In this document: in pieces, positions 1 through 10,367 of the stretch
How the letters are laid out: each line of letters starts with the position of its first letter
How positions within the stretch are numbered: position 1 is the stretch's first letter
NCBI RefSeq assembly: GCF_000143535.2
Contig: NC_037321.1
Coordinates: 930,001 to 994,000, forward strand
DNA from: Botrytis cinerea B05.10
Lineage: Eukaryota > Ascomycota > Leotiomycetes > Helotiales > Sclerotiniaceae
Direction: 5' to 3'
Length of the DNA: 64,000 bases
Position numbers and translations under genes: made by a program
Notes under the pieces: generated by a model
The model's database searches: none
Seen by the model: the letters and a program-made list of their open reading frames with translations, nothing else
What the model was told of the DNA's origin: nothing

Positions 1-285
1 ATGTGACCAGCATACGCAAATTTGACATTTTGTTGCATATCTTCCAAATGTGTTGGTTTTTTGGTGTTGTTCGTTCGTGTTTTGCTTACGTATCCGAGTT
101 TTATCCGAGAAATGAAGCTAAACAGCCCACCTCTCGTCACCCATAACTTGTAATTTCCTGGTCTGACCGTCTATTTCATACCTCGACAGACAAGGAAATA
201 CCCAGCCCTTACTCGAACCTCGACCACAACTCTCTCCTTTGCACTCCTACCAGACACGTATATGTGATACATCGGCAACTTCATA
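1..285. promoter_or_regulatory. 5' flank of the GMF gene
   Basis: No gene is visible here. The stretch is mixed in composition and becomes pyrimidine-rich (runs of CTC/TCTC) before the GMF start codon at 286. It most likely holds the promoter and 5' UTR of that gene. No specific operator was recognised. Confidence 0.4.
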
Positions 286-1047
286 ATGGTAACATACCTT
301 CTTCCTACTCCTCAAAACGCGCGATTAACCATTCGATCTATCTAGTCGTCAGAATCGCGCCTCTATACGTTCAGCACCGAGACGAAGGCACATCTACGTA
401 AATTTAGACTCGGGACTTCGCGCGCAAGCGATCCTCAAGCTGTTATATGTTTGTCTCCCTCTCTTCTTTCAAAATGTTTGCATGTTCCTCCAACCAAACC
501 CTACAATGATTACACACCAGTTGCACCACCACCTTCATATAGCCCTCGGGTTATTGCTGAGAAACAACTTTGACATTATTTAAATGAGTATGGGATAAAC
601 CATATCATCAAACTGCTACAGGATTACGCGATATGGAACGTCTGCTGATTCCCTCTTATCCCTTAGACTTTATTGATAAAAGCAATCTCGAAATAAAACA
701 GGATGAAGATGGAACTGTATATAAAGATCTCGAATCTATAGGCGATGACCTCCCAGATCATTCACCTCGGTTTATCCTCCTAAGCTATCCTTGCACACTG
801 GTATATCATCCCTTTCCTTCTCTTCTACCTATCAAAAGCTAACCTACCCTAGCCCTCCGGCCGTCTCTCCGTCCCATATGTCCTCATCTTCTACCTCCCA
901 CCTACAGTCAATGCCGAGCAGCGAATGTTATATGCTGGGGCCAAGGAGCTGATGAGGAATACTGCGGAGGTTTCGAAAGTCCTGGAAATTGAGAGTGTGG
1001 AAGATTTAGAAGAAATACCTGGTAAATTGAAGGGTGATGAGAGATAA
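286..1047 (+). CDS. gmf1: Glia maturation factor (ADF/cofilin-fold Arp2/3 regulator)
   Basis: This spliced gene has exons at 286-288, 346-448, 667-800 and 853-1047, encoding about 144 residues. The first exon is only the ATG codon, followed directly by a GT donor. All phases join cleanly. The protein begins with SSESRLYTFSTETKAHLRKF, a hallmark of fungal GMF (Aim7 in yeast). It continues through DGTVYKDLESIGDDLPDHSP and PSGRLSVPYVLIFYLPP to a C-terminal AEQRMLYAGAKELMRNTAEV helix. Family knowledge: GMF binds the Arp2/3 complex and promotes debranching of actin networks, so it should act in cortical actin patches. The length matches the family (about 140 residues). The single-codon first exon explains why a plain open-frame scan sees only fragments. 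Confidence is high for the family and good for the exons. Confidence 0.9.
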
Positions 1048-1974
1048 AGGATGAATTTTGGATAGGAAATGAAACGGGTGATAATGGATAGTGATGAATC
1101 TTGGACGAGTAAGGACTCCTGGAATGATTCGGAGACCAAATGATTCGGCAGTTCGTGCTGTATCAGTTCGAGCTGTATCAGTGGAGCCTCGATATTGGAT
1201 ACTTTTATTGTCCAACCTTGTGTTTACTAGGTTAAGGACCTTTTGTGAGTAGTTCGCATCTGGAATTCCCCAAGGCAGGGAATACATGATGGAGTGCGGG
1301 TGAGACCTGCAAGACATAATATACCATTTTGTCAATTTGGGGGGAAAGGGGGGTTAAAGAGATCTCAAGATCCAACTATAAATACAACATTTACGTAATG
1401 AATAACACACATGCCATCACTCTCAACTGTTGACATTACACCTTTTCTTTCTATATTCATCAGGCCAAGTTTGACCATTAGTACGAATCACTCTTTTCAC
1501 CAAGACCACTCTGAAGAATATGATGATTCGACAATGAGACTAACATTTTCGGCACTGAACTATTTGGGCAAAGGGTTCTTCCTCACCCTGTCAAACTCCT
1601 CGATAACGACCACCAGGTAGAGTTGGTCAAGTGTACACCTAGTAATTATATACTATAACTCTTTTCGAGCCAGACTCCTCCCAGTCAGCTTTTCAGACCC
1701 CACCCGGCAACTCACCGCGATAGTCTTCACTCAAGTTGTGTCTGTAAAGGGTGGTAGAAGATATATAAATGCACTGCAAGCCATGATGGGCAGAGAAGAT
1801 GGAAATTGGCACGTTACAAGTAGTAAGATATAGTTCATTATGTCATAATTCATTTATCCTGTAGTGGAGCTATTTATTGACATATACCTGTACAATAATT
1901 CAAAAACTGTGTCCAAAGCAATTCATCCCTTTCGTACGTTCCACTTCACCCGTCGTTTCCCTCCAGATCTTTCT
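1048..1974. other. Convergent spacer between GMF and the Jen-type transporter
   Basis: This is the 3' region of two convergent genes. Most of it shows no sustained coding. The exception is about 1530-1833 on the plus strand, listed separately as a doubtful small gene or remnant. Confidence 0.4.
1531..1833 (+). pseudogene. Possible small spliced gene or gene remnant
   Basis: A coding-looking frame runs to 1630 and continues after a possible 43-base intron (1631-1673, GT..CCAG with a CTATAAC branch-like site) from 1674 to a TAG at 1831-1833. The spliced frame reads through DNDHQVELVKLLPVSFSDP, then RQLTAIVFTQVVSVKGG and ends GNWHVTSSKI. The composition is protein-like, with W, H and Y in plausible positions. 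Upstream in this frame two TGA codons occur near 1517-1522. An extra exon would therefore be needed, or the gene is broken. No family was recognised with confidence; a vague likeness to NTF2-like small domains was considered and not adopted. Confidence 0.25.
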
Positions 1975-3644
1975 TCAATCAATGTTCCGCGCAGTTCCCT
2001 TCTCCAACCCTGCATCCATATCCTCAATTGATTCATTCTCCACGCCCCCGTTTCCCCTCATCTTCTTCATGCTCTTCTCAATTGTATCATGGCCTGCTGC
2101 CGCTGCCAAATCACTATCGTGTTGAACATCAAAGCTCCTTTTTAGATACTCCGGTCCCAAAAATGTCAATAAGATCACATAGGCATACACACAGCCCATG
2201 AAAATACAAATTACCTTTCCGTATTCAAAACGAGCTGTTTTGCCTTTAGGTGGAAGAGGGAATTTTTCTCCCAATTGGGCCTCGATAGTCGAACTAGCGG
2301 AGGAAACGAGATTCCCAAGTTGGTATGAGGTACCGACAACGAAGGTTCGGAAAGAGCCGGGAGAAAGTTCCATGAGATGGATGGGGATAACACCCCAGGC
2401 CCCTTGGACGCAGAATTGTTCGAAGAAGGCTGCGGCGATGATGGCGCTGGAGGAGGTGTATGTGTAGGGGTAGAGGAGAGCACCGCCGAGGATGGATATG
2501 ACAATTATGGAGAAGCGACGACCAAATATTTGGGAACAGTAACCGACCAAAGTACCACCGGTCATAGCACCGAGATTGGCGACAACTTGAATGACGGTTA
2601 CAGCGTTTGCGGAGAAATTGTATTGATTTTTAAGCATGGTTGGGTAGAGATCTTGGGAACCATGAGACTGGATTTGAGTTAGTATGAATACTGTAAAGTG
2701 TCTTGCGATCAGTGGTGAGGAGAGAGCTTACCATGAAGTTAAAACCAGCCATGAGAAGTACCAAGTAAATCAACAAGAGCCAATGCTCCCTCAATGCTAC
2801 CTTTCCTTCAGCAATGAAGGTAGCTCCGATATTACCTCGCTCGTTTCGAACGAGAACACGCTCCTTGTACGCATCTGTTTCTGGAAGGCAGAGACGGAAT
2901 ATGATGATGAGAACAGGTGGGCCTGCACCGAACCAGAACAAAGGTCTCCATCCATGACTAGTAGTATTTACTAATCCTCTAGCAAAAGCTGTTGCGAGGA
3001 GATATCCAAAAGCGTATCCTTGTTGAAGTATACCAGACATCAAACCACGAGCTTCTTCGGGGCAATCTTCAAGTGCTGTAGCGGCAGCATTTCCATACAA
3101 TCCACCCATCGCAATACCGAAGAGGGCTCTACACGCAAGGAACTGCTTGTAGGTTTGACAGAAACCGGTACCGAGTTCGAGGGCGATGAATAGAAGGTTG
3201 TTGACAATGAAGGGCCATTTTCGACCATATCTATCTGCTGCGAGTCCAAAGATAATAGAACCAACAGATCTCAACATGAGAACCAATGTAATACCCCATG
3301 TGATGTCCGTAGTAGTCTTATCAAACTCCTCTGCGAGGTCCGAAACAGTAAGACTAACTGTAAAGAAATCGAATGCATCCCAAGTCTAGGCAGAATAGTT
3401 AGCGGGAGGAAGCTAATGGTGTCAATAGTTCAGAACATACCCAAGCAACAAACGCCACAAGGAAGAATAGCCATTGTTTTCCATTCAACATAGCCAGAAG
3501 TTTGAATGGGTTAGGAGCCTTGTGCATAGGGGGCTTGAGTGTGGAAACTCGGGTCCTGCAATACTCCCCAATGGACATCTTCTGGGGAGATTCAGATTCG
3601 TCTGTCCGGCCATCATAGCCTGCAGCACCGTATTGGTCTGCCAT
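1975..3644 (-). CDS. jen1: Jen-type monocarboxylate (lactate/pyruvate) permease, MFS
   Basis: Exons on the minus strand are 3644-3441, 3385-2732 and 2667-1975, all joined in phase 0, giving 516 residues. The protein is a 12-helix major facilitator with an N-terminal cytosolic tail, then AFVAWTWDAFDFFTVSLTV in helix 1. RSVGSIIFGLAADRYGRKWP is the MFS loop 2-3 signature. The second intron falls exactly inside the Jen signature, and splicing restores NFMSHGSQDLYPT. This fits the family motif NXX(S/T)HX(S/T)QDXXXT, which is needed for transport. The C-terminal tail after the last helix is acidic and hydrophilic, as expected for a protein controlled by endocytosis. Family knowledge: Jen proteins import lactate, pyruvate or dicarboxylates with protons across the plasma membrane and are usually repressed by glucose. 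The exact substrate cannot be read from the sequence. Confidence 0.92.
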
Positions 3645-5285
3645 GTTGAGCTTTGATATCTGCCACAGAGTTGTTAGCTTTTGATGTGAAATTCCTGCTG
3701 CGATTAGCAGGATAATTTATGTTCGTACCTGTCGATTCCCTTATTTTCTTGGTTCGAGTCTTAAGATAAGGTATCCAAGCAATTAAGTGATTGGGGTCGT
3801 TGCCAATTGGAAAGTAGAGTTACAATGTTCAGTAATCACTCCAACAGAGGAGTGATAGCACGTGTCAACACGAAGCTGGACTTGAAATAAATGAAGAATG
3901 AGGATGAGCTGATGAGATTATTTCAGAAATAAGAGGCGGGGAGCTACCTACTTATCTGTCTCTCATTGATACCGCACAAGTAGCACAAGGAAACGTTCCA
4001 GCGATAGTTAGACACCAACTTTTTTTACGATCTTCCATCTGCTAACCATGGATACATGCATGCCTCCATCATCTCCTCTAGGACTCTGATTCATCAGCTG
4101 ATGATCTTAGCGTTCGAAAATGTTTGATTTGTTCTTAGCGCAGTCATTATCAATAGGAAATCCTAGCGCTCCCCGCATGGAGAATGGGGGAAAAGTGGAA
4201 CGTAATCCAGTGAATGAGCTTGTTTGGTCCTGGTTTGGTTGCTATTCCTCGGCTGAATGCGGGCTTGCCATATGCTAGTTGGGTGTCAATATCTTCTTTT
4301 CTTCTGACTAGGGTATTTTTTTTGACATATGGCATGGACTCCTGCGATGATCAGTATCATAGCATTGCATGGCGAGCATGATCGAAACGGCGACAATGTA
4401 GACACAGACCAAGTCTCCCACTCTGTACACCAGATTTTGAAGTTATTGACTAATAGAAATATGTCTAGACTTTATCTCTAACGACCAATTCTCTAAAATG
4501 GTGTCGTTTTACTGACATTTTATCTGTGTAAGTGTGGGGATTCAACTGGCCACTGCCCTGGCTTGAGGCTTACTTAGGAGACTAAAAACAATATGCCGCA
4601 AATTTTCCAAGAGCTACCTCAAGTCTTAATTGTCCGATCCGAATGGAACGATGCATCCGCGCTCACTCTGTACTTATTAGGTAGGTACCGTACACACAAG
4701 GCAAGTCTACCGAGAACGCCTAATACGGAGTGAAAACAATACAACCTCGGAATTACAAATAGGTTGAAGATTCCAAATTCTTCTCCAGTATATAAAATTG
4801 GGATGCCGACGGTCTAATGGAACGGCGGAGTGCACACTTCTTTGGCAAACGCCTTTCGACCTCGCTGTCGTACTGTACTGGGTGATATTGTGAATCCGGT
4901 GACACCCCTGCTATTGATGGCGTCCGTCCTCAACACCCAGTCAGCATTGGCGTTGCGGTGTGAGCGAGAGAAAGCTGAATAGTTTCGGTACTTCATGATT
5001 CAATTCACCTTGGTATCTTGGAATTGTTTCAAGCTTTTATCACCAAGACGGAAGGCTTTGGAAGTGGTTCAGGAAGGGTTTTACTGCTCGACGAACCAAG
5101 AACTCCTTAAAAGATCTTTGGGAAATTAAACAAGTCTTGGGCCGACGTCGGAATACACTGCCTGCCAAAGTTTGATAGCTTCTTAATTTCCGAGTGTCAA
5201 AATGTGTCAAAATGTCATGTCAGTTTAGTACTAAAAGTAAGATGGACAGAGGTCGATCCTCTTGGGTATTGTTTGATATGTTGTT
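3645..5285. other. Gene-free upstream region of the permease
   Basis: This is about 1.6 kb of moderately AT-rich DNA with only short chance reading frames. The part next to 3645 should hold the permease promoter and 5' UTR. I saw no RNA gene or mobile-element remnant. Confidence 0.35.
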
Positions 5286-5469
5286 GCGTTCATTTTCAGT
5301 TTCTTCTCTGGCGTCTTGGTAAATTCTGGGCAAAAATCTGGGGTAGAGGGGTAAAGGATGATCTTTCAGAGAGTGTGTTTGACACGTTTTTTGCGTTCTT
5401 ATTCATTCTCTTCTGGCGTCTTGGTATTTGCTGGGCAAAAAGCTGGGGCAGAGGGGCTCGGGGTAAAGA
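5286..5469. repeat. Imperfect direct duplication, about 72-77 bases per copy
   Basis: Copy 1 is at 5286-5357 and copy 2 at 5393-5469. Shared blocks include GCGTTC..ATTC, TCTGGCGTCTTGGTA, CTGGGCAAAAA, CTGGGG.AGAGGGG and GGTAAAG. The offset is about 107 bases. An open frame at 5204-5509 runs through both copies, so both encode a W-rich WRLG..WAK.WGRG phrase. I see no start-site or splice evidence that this is a real protein. It reads as a local tandem duplication that has since diverged. Confidence 0.6.
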
Positions 5470-8312
5470 TTTCGGTCAAGAATCTCGGCGTGGGTCGTGG
5501 AGACTCTGAGAGTCTGGGGATACTCTAGCGGTGTCTTGGGACCCGAGAGAGCCAACTTCATAATTCCAGCAGTGTTTCTTCTTTCTTGGCTCAATATTCG
5601 AACTTCAAAGGAATTTTTGAAACTATATCGAAATTTGATCACAAGTATCAAAGTTGAACAACAACAGTGTCATCACAATATTACCACACGTATGGATATT
5701 GTAACGTGGTACTCACGTCAATTAGGTTCTAGATATAAAAGTTAATTGTACGATTAGATCCCCCATTTTGCACCAGTGTACGCGTGCGTAAATGTCATCC
5801 GATTTCCCCTTCATTTCAAGTAACTTCAAGCGAATAGGGCTGGCTCGCTGGCTACCTTCCAGATAAGATAAGACGAAACCAGCACGCGATCATGTAGTTT
5901 TTCCGTAAAGTCACGTGATCTTAGAACACGAGACTGTGCTTGGATCAATTCTGGAATCGAGTACAAGCGGTAAGTACTGAAGTTTTACAATCACTCTCCC
6001 CAATCTGGATTTGCTTTGTTCGGATATCAGTCTGGAGTTGTGGACTTTGTGTTGCCCAAATGAATTCCGGAACTATGGAGATTGTAGATCACCCATGTAG
6101 TCACAGATACTGCACCGGAATGTCGCTGTCTGGGGTCTAGCTTATCATGTTTTTCTACATGATCCAAAATCGACGTCCATCCGGGCAAGCACTCCTTCTA
6201 TTGAACTTAAAGCTCCTACCCGATTAGTGTGTAAGGCTGGTTACTCCTTTCCGAAATCGATGGGTAGGTGTTACTAGAACCGTCCACATCTAGAACGCCA
6301 TTTCGGGAAGTTACCTGCAGTTGAATCAAATTTGAGTTTTTTTTTTTTGCCTCAGAGATTACCAATTTGCGTTTCTACCACAGCTAACGTCATATTTCTT
6401 GTTCGAAAAATTTCTGCGCACACCTTTACGTGGTCTAGAACCAAAAACATATCTACCCATTGTTTCCAATCATTGACCCGGTAATGGGAAGCTCCATGCC
6501 ATACCACCTGCGCGAATTATGATGAAAGCCGTTTCTTTAACTTCTCAATCATATCGAGGACGGGAAAATTTGCATCTACAGGGCCGTATTCAAAGTTTGA
6601 CTAAAGTCAAGGCCACGCTCATGAACATGAATACGAATCGAGGAAGAAAACATGGAAACTCATCATACTTGAGTGTCTCTGCAATGTATTGTTGATCTTC
6701 AATTTCTCGATCTCTGAGTGATTGAAAAACTCGGTCAGCAAAGACTGCAGATGGGTGTATGTTTTCTCCCAAAATAAGTAGAGCTACAAGCATAAGTTCA
6801 GCAGTCTGAGCTTTAAGACTGTTTCTTGTGAACCGCCATACAGGCCTTGTCATTGATAAACCTTATCTTAATATTGAGTCGGTTCCAGCTACTAAAGCTT
6901 AGATCAATTGACAAGTCTCAATGATTTGCTTGAGACAATGGACAGATAATAAATATTTCTTGCACCTTTTGTTCTTTGAATTTACATCGCGAGCCTGCAT
7001 CCTTACTTGAACATTTAGACTGTGATTCAATAAAGTTTGAACTCGGCGGTTTTTCTTATGCATTCTAACTCTAGTTTCTCCCATAATAACTTCAGGAGTG
7101 CAACCCCATACACCGCAATGTTCATAGAATTTGGGTAATCAGTTTGGCAAAAATTTGGCCAAGCTTTTATGTACTTTTTATTTCTACCGAAGCATCAAAT
7201 AAGTCAAATACAGCACAAATGCTATGTAAGGGAGCAAAGAACAGGAACGGTCGATCAATCAAGTGAATTCAGACGCTCAAGATGTTCTATCCTACCCACG
7301 AAACGCAATAATCTATGTCTCTTGTTCAAAATGGGGACAATCAGAGCTACGTATGCTCAAGATAGATGTTATAAATTAGATCTATCAATAATGTAAAATC
7401 ATCTGACTTGATAGAGCTAATCTCTCGACGCCAGCTAGAGAATCGTAGGGCTCTGAGGCCTCAGAACTGCCTCGTTTGAATGCTGATAAGTTCAAACTGA
7501 CTTTGGATAAGATGAGTTATGTAAATATGGATACTTAAGATGAGGTTTATGCAAAGTACCATATTGTTATCGTTGATGTAACAATTTCTATATAAGAAGT
7601 TTGGTGACTGCTATAATAAAATAGTGTGATTCAACATAATAGTTGTTGCACAACTCTACGGTAAGGTGCGCATGATAAACTATCATGTCTACCTCCAAGC
7701 ACGGTACTTTACTCATAAGAAACTCTCGGCCTATACTCTTCTATTTCGTGCCTAGAGGTGACTCTTTTTTCGATTTCGCTGTTAGGCCTGATACTTGGGG
7801 AAGTGTACGACGTTTTTTATATACACCTCACTATATTGAACAGCTGATAGTAAAGCATGTTATAATTTCAATTCTGCATTTCAATGTGTTCGATTGTTCA
7901 TCGAATATCATGCCATTACAATTATCAATGATAATGTAAATTACTGAAAAGATACGGAAATATTGAAGCTCAATAAACAATCTCTCAAAAAGGCAACATT
8001 GAAGCAATTATCGTTTGAATTCATTGAATATCTCTAGATTTTCAAGGAAATGCAATCGAAACGCTTAGAAATCCATAGTGGGAATGTTCATCTTTGTCTT
8101 GTTATGTTACTAGTTTTATATAATATAGCTTATATGTATTGCAATGGATAATCCAATCATCATTGTATGCTGATATAGTATAGAAATCTTCAATATTAGA
8201 TTGCCAGATACATGCTAACTTGTATTACTCTCATGGGTGGCCAGGCCGCGATTCCCGTCATGCAAAGTGCTTTCAGGGCTCACTCCTGGTAATATGGGCT
8301 TTCTGGTTTTTT
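5470..8312. other. Gene-poor AT-rich stretch
   Basis: No supported gene is present. Short frames exist. One on the minus strand at 6590-6853 (87 codons) has a somewhat protein-like interior but no recognisable domain and no obvious splice partners. A CACGTG-type palindrome (GTCACGTGAT) lies near 5912. A poly-T run lies near 6340. No terminal inverted repeats or transposase motifs were seen. Confidence 0.35.
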
Positions 8313-8683
8313 TTATACAGAAACACTAGCTTCGTTCAATTCAGAATAACTTATTTCTCCATATCCAGAAACACTAGGATTCTTATGTTTAGTGTAAGTA
8401 ATTGCTTTTTTGGGAATCAATATCGTCTGATTTTTCTCCGTTTCCAATTCTTCACTACTTTCACCTGAAGACATTTTTACAGGGACTTTGTGATCTTTCT
8501 TCTTGGGAGTTCTAGGAACGGCAGGACCATGACCAGAAGACTCTTACGTGCTGGCACTGTGATTAGATCACTACCCTCCTCCTCTTGTAGGCCTTTCGCT
8601 TTTCTCTTTTTCCCTTCTATGTTTTCTCAATCGCTTCCTCTAATCGACGGCTTGCGTCTAGACTTACCACCTCTACTAGTCAT
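8313..8683 (-). pseudogene. Decayed or irregularly spliced K/E-rich protein gene
   Basis: Read on the minus strand from an ATG at 8683, the frame begins MTSRGGKSRRKPSIRGSD and meets a TGA. It then continues as a basic/acidic stretch (KGKKRKAKGLQEEEGSDL). A GTAAGT..ATAG pair 51 bases apart could remove the TGA as an intron and keeps the frame. Further on, near 8535-8545, the coding signal jumps frame. It then runs PRTPKKKDHKVPVKMSSGES and SGYGEISYSELNEASVSV to a TAA at 8313-8315. No acceptable intron bridges this jump (the only GT..AG options are about 33-36 bases), so a frameshift is likely. The protein would be short, charged and probably disordered. No family was recognised. It shares the short SSGHG phrase and general composition with the repeat protein at 10368-12491. 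Confidence 0.4.
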
Positions 8684-8918
8684 ATTGATTATTGACTTTA
8701 TGGCTCTACCGTTGCTTTCTAGCCTTTTCAAGTTGGGTTGATAGGTACGTCTTTTATTGTCTGTAGATTGCGGTATCAAAAAGTAACTTTTCTCGAGGCT
8801 AGTTCGCTGATGTTGTTATTTTATTGTTCGGGAAGGAATTTTAATTTCGAAAAGTGAAAATGGGGATGTGGTGAATGGATTTTTAAGTCAAGTCAAGTGA
8901 TTATTCAAAGAGAGGAGT

Positions 8919-8970
8919 TGATATGATATGATATGGTTGGATGTGATGTGATGTTCTGTGATGTGATGTG
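8919..8970. repeat. Low-complexity GATAT / GTGAT repeats
   Basis: GATAT-type pentamers are followed by GTGAT pentamers, interrupted by short spacers. This is simple sequence produced by slippage. No function is apparent. Confidence 0.6.
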
Positions 8971-9270
8971 CTTAATTTAATATCGTATGCAGATGGTCAT
9001 GACTTTGAAGAGATATATAGGTCTTTGTATCTAGGATAAATGTCTGAAGCATAATAACAACATAACTATACTTCTTCTACAATGTATCTATGTGGTTGTC
9101 TATGTATGCGGTGCATGACCTATGTAGACCAGTTCTAAATTTCACCTGTTAGAGATTTATTTGAGCTTGAATCCAATAATAACCCCTGGAACAACAAGTT
9201 ATGAATAACAGAATCGTGCCTAGTAGGCAGATCTAAAAATTCGAGGTCTAAGACAGAATCTAAAGGTCGT

Positions 9271-9294
9271 GGCCATGACCATGGCCATGACCAT
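9271..9294. repeat. Two-copy 12-base tandem repeat
   Basis: The unit GGCCATGACCAT occurs twice in a row. It contains overlapping CCATGG-type palindromes. It is a minor feature. Confidence 0.6.
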
Positions 9295-9506
9295 GCTTTG
9301 AGGGTTGGGACCCTAGTTTTACCTGAATGTTGGTAGAGCCATGGCCTGATTTGAGGCCAGCCTGCCTGCGTTTCAAACTTTCGGTTGTAATCCTTCTGGG
9401 ATAATGAAGAAAGGGGCCGGTTTCAAGATCGAGATGTTTTCTGGTCAGGACGTCACTGGAAGTCTAGATTGGAAGTCGATATACAACGCAGCATTTTGAA
9501 TTCAAA

Positions 9507-9510
<4 letters not shown>

Positions 9511-9546
<36 letters not shown>
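9511..9546. repeat. (AG)18 microsatellite
   Basis: This is an uninterrupted AG dinucleotide run of 36 bases in non-coding DNA. Such tracts are usually length-polymorphic between isolates. Confidence 0.95.
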
Positions 9547-9547
<1 letters not shown>

Positions 9548-10367
9548 CCCCTTAAAATCGAGGGGGAAATGGCGAAGAAATGTTGTCGTAGTGATAATCA
9601 AGTTTCATGTGAATCTAAAAATCAATTTGATTGCAGAACTGTTGAATGCAACATACCCCCAAAAAATTATGATATGGAAACAAAAGACTATTCTAATATA
9701 TACCGGTCATGCAGTAAGTAGGCTTCCAAGTGGTTCAATGTATAGCTACTTCGACATCCAATTATCCATCTCTCGATGCACATTTCTCTAGCATCTACAA
9801 ATTTAATTACTTCCCATTTAGCTTTCTCGCATCTATCGCGTTCGTTCTTGACTGCAGGTCTAGAACTAAGTTAACCACTACACAAAACATTAATAGCGCT
9901 CTAGAGGTTTTGCGAAATATCATGCATATACGTCGAGTGTGCGAGTATACGGGTGTAGTGCACAGAATGATAACGTTTGAATAATCCCATACTGTAATTT
10001 CGTACGCGTTTGTCCCCGAAGACTAGTTCTCTAAAGATGAGCTTATCTTTATAATATCTTGCACTGCACGAACGTTCTGGAGAGAAAATAAGGAGGCGGT
10101 ACACACAAATACAAATACACCCACACACACACACTCTCAGAAAAGTTAATTAGACTGCAACAATTTATTGATATCTAATCTATTAATTCCAAAAATATCC
10201 CACGACAAAAAGACAAGCAAATCTAAACAAAGTCCCCAAAAACGCCAACAAGATATTCAGCCCCAAATCAACTCGTATAGACCCAAGCAAAACGTCCAGC
10301 AAAAATCCCAAGATAGCTCCGTCTAACAGTCAACCTTCTAGCTTTCTTAGCTCGCAATAGGAGTTTG

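Larger units (their letters stand above)
8684..10367. other. Gene-free stretch with simple repeats
   Basis: No supported gene is present. The stretch contains GATAT/GTGAT-type repeats (8919-8970), a 12-base tandem repeat (9271-9294) and a 36-base AG microsatellite (9511-9546), each listed separately. The part next to 10367 is the 3' region of the repeat-protein gene. The part next to 8684 is the likely former promoter of the decayed frame. Confidence 0.35.

Noticed and set aside
3735..3765. Possible tRNA B-box (GGTTCGAGTC)
   Set aside because: No matching A-box or cloverleaf stems could be found at the right distance.
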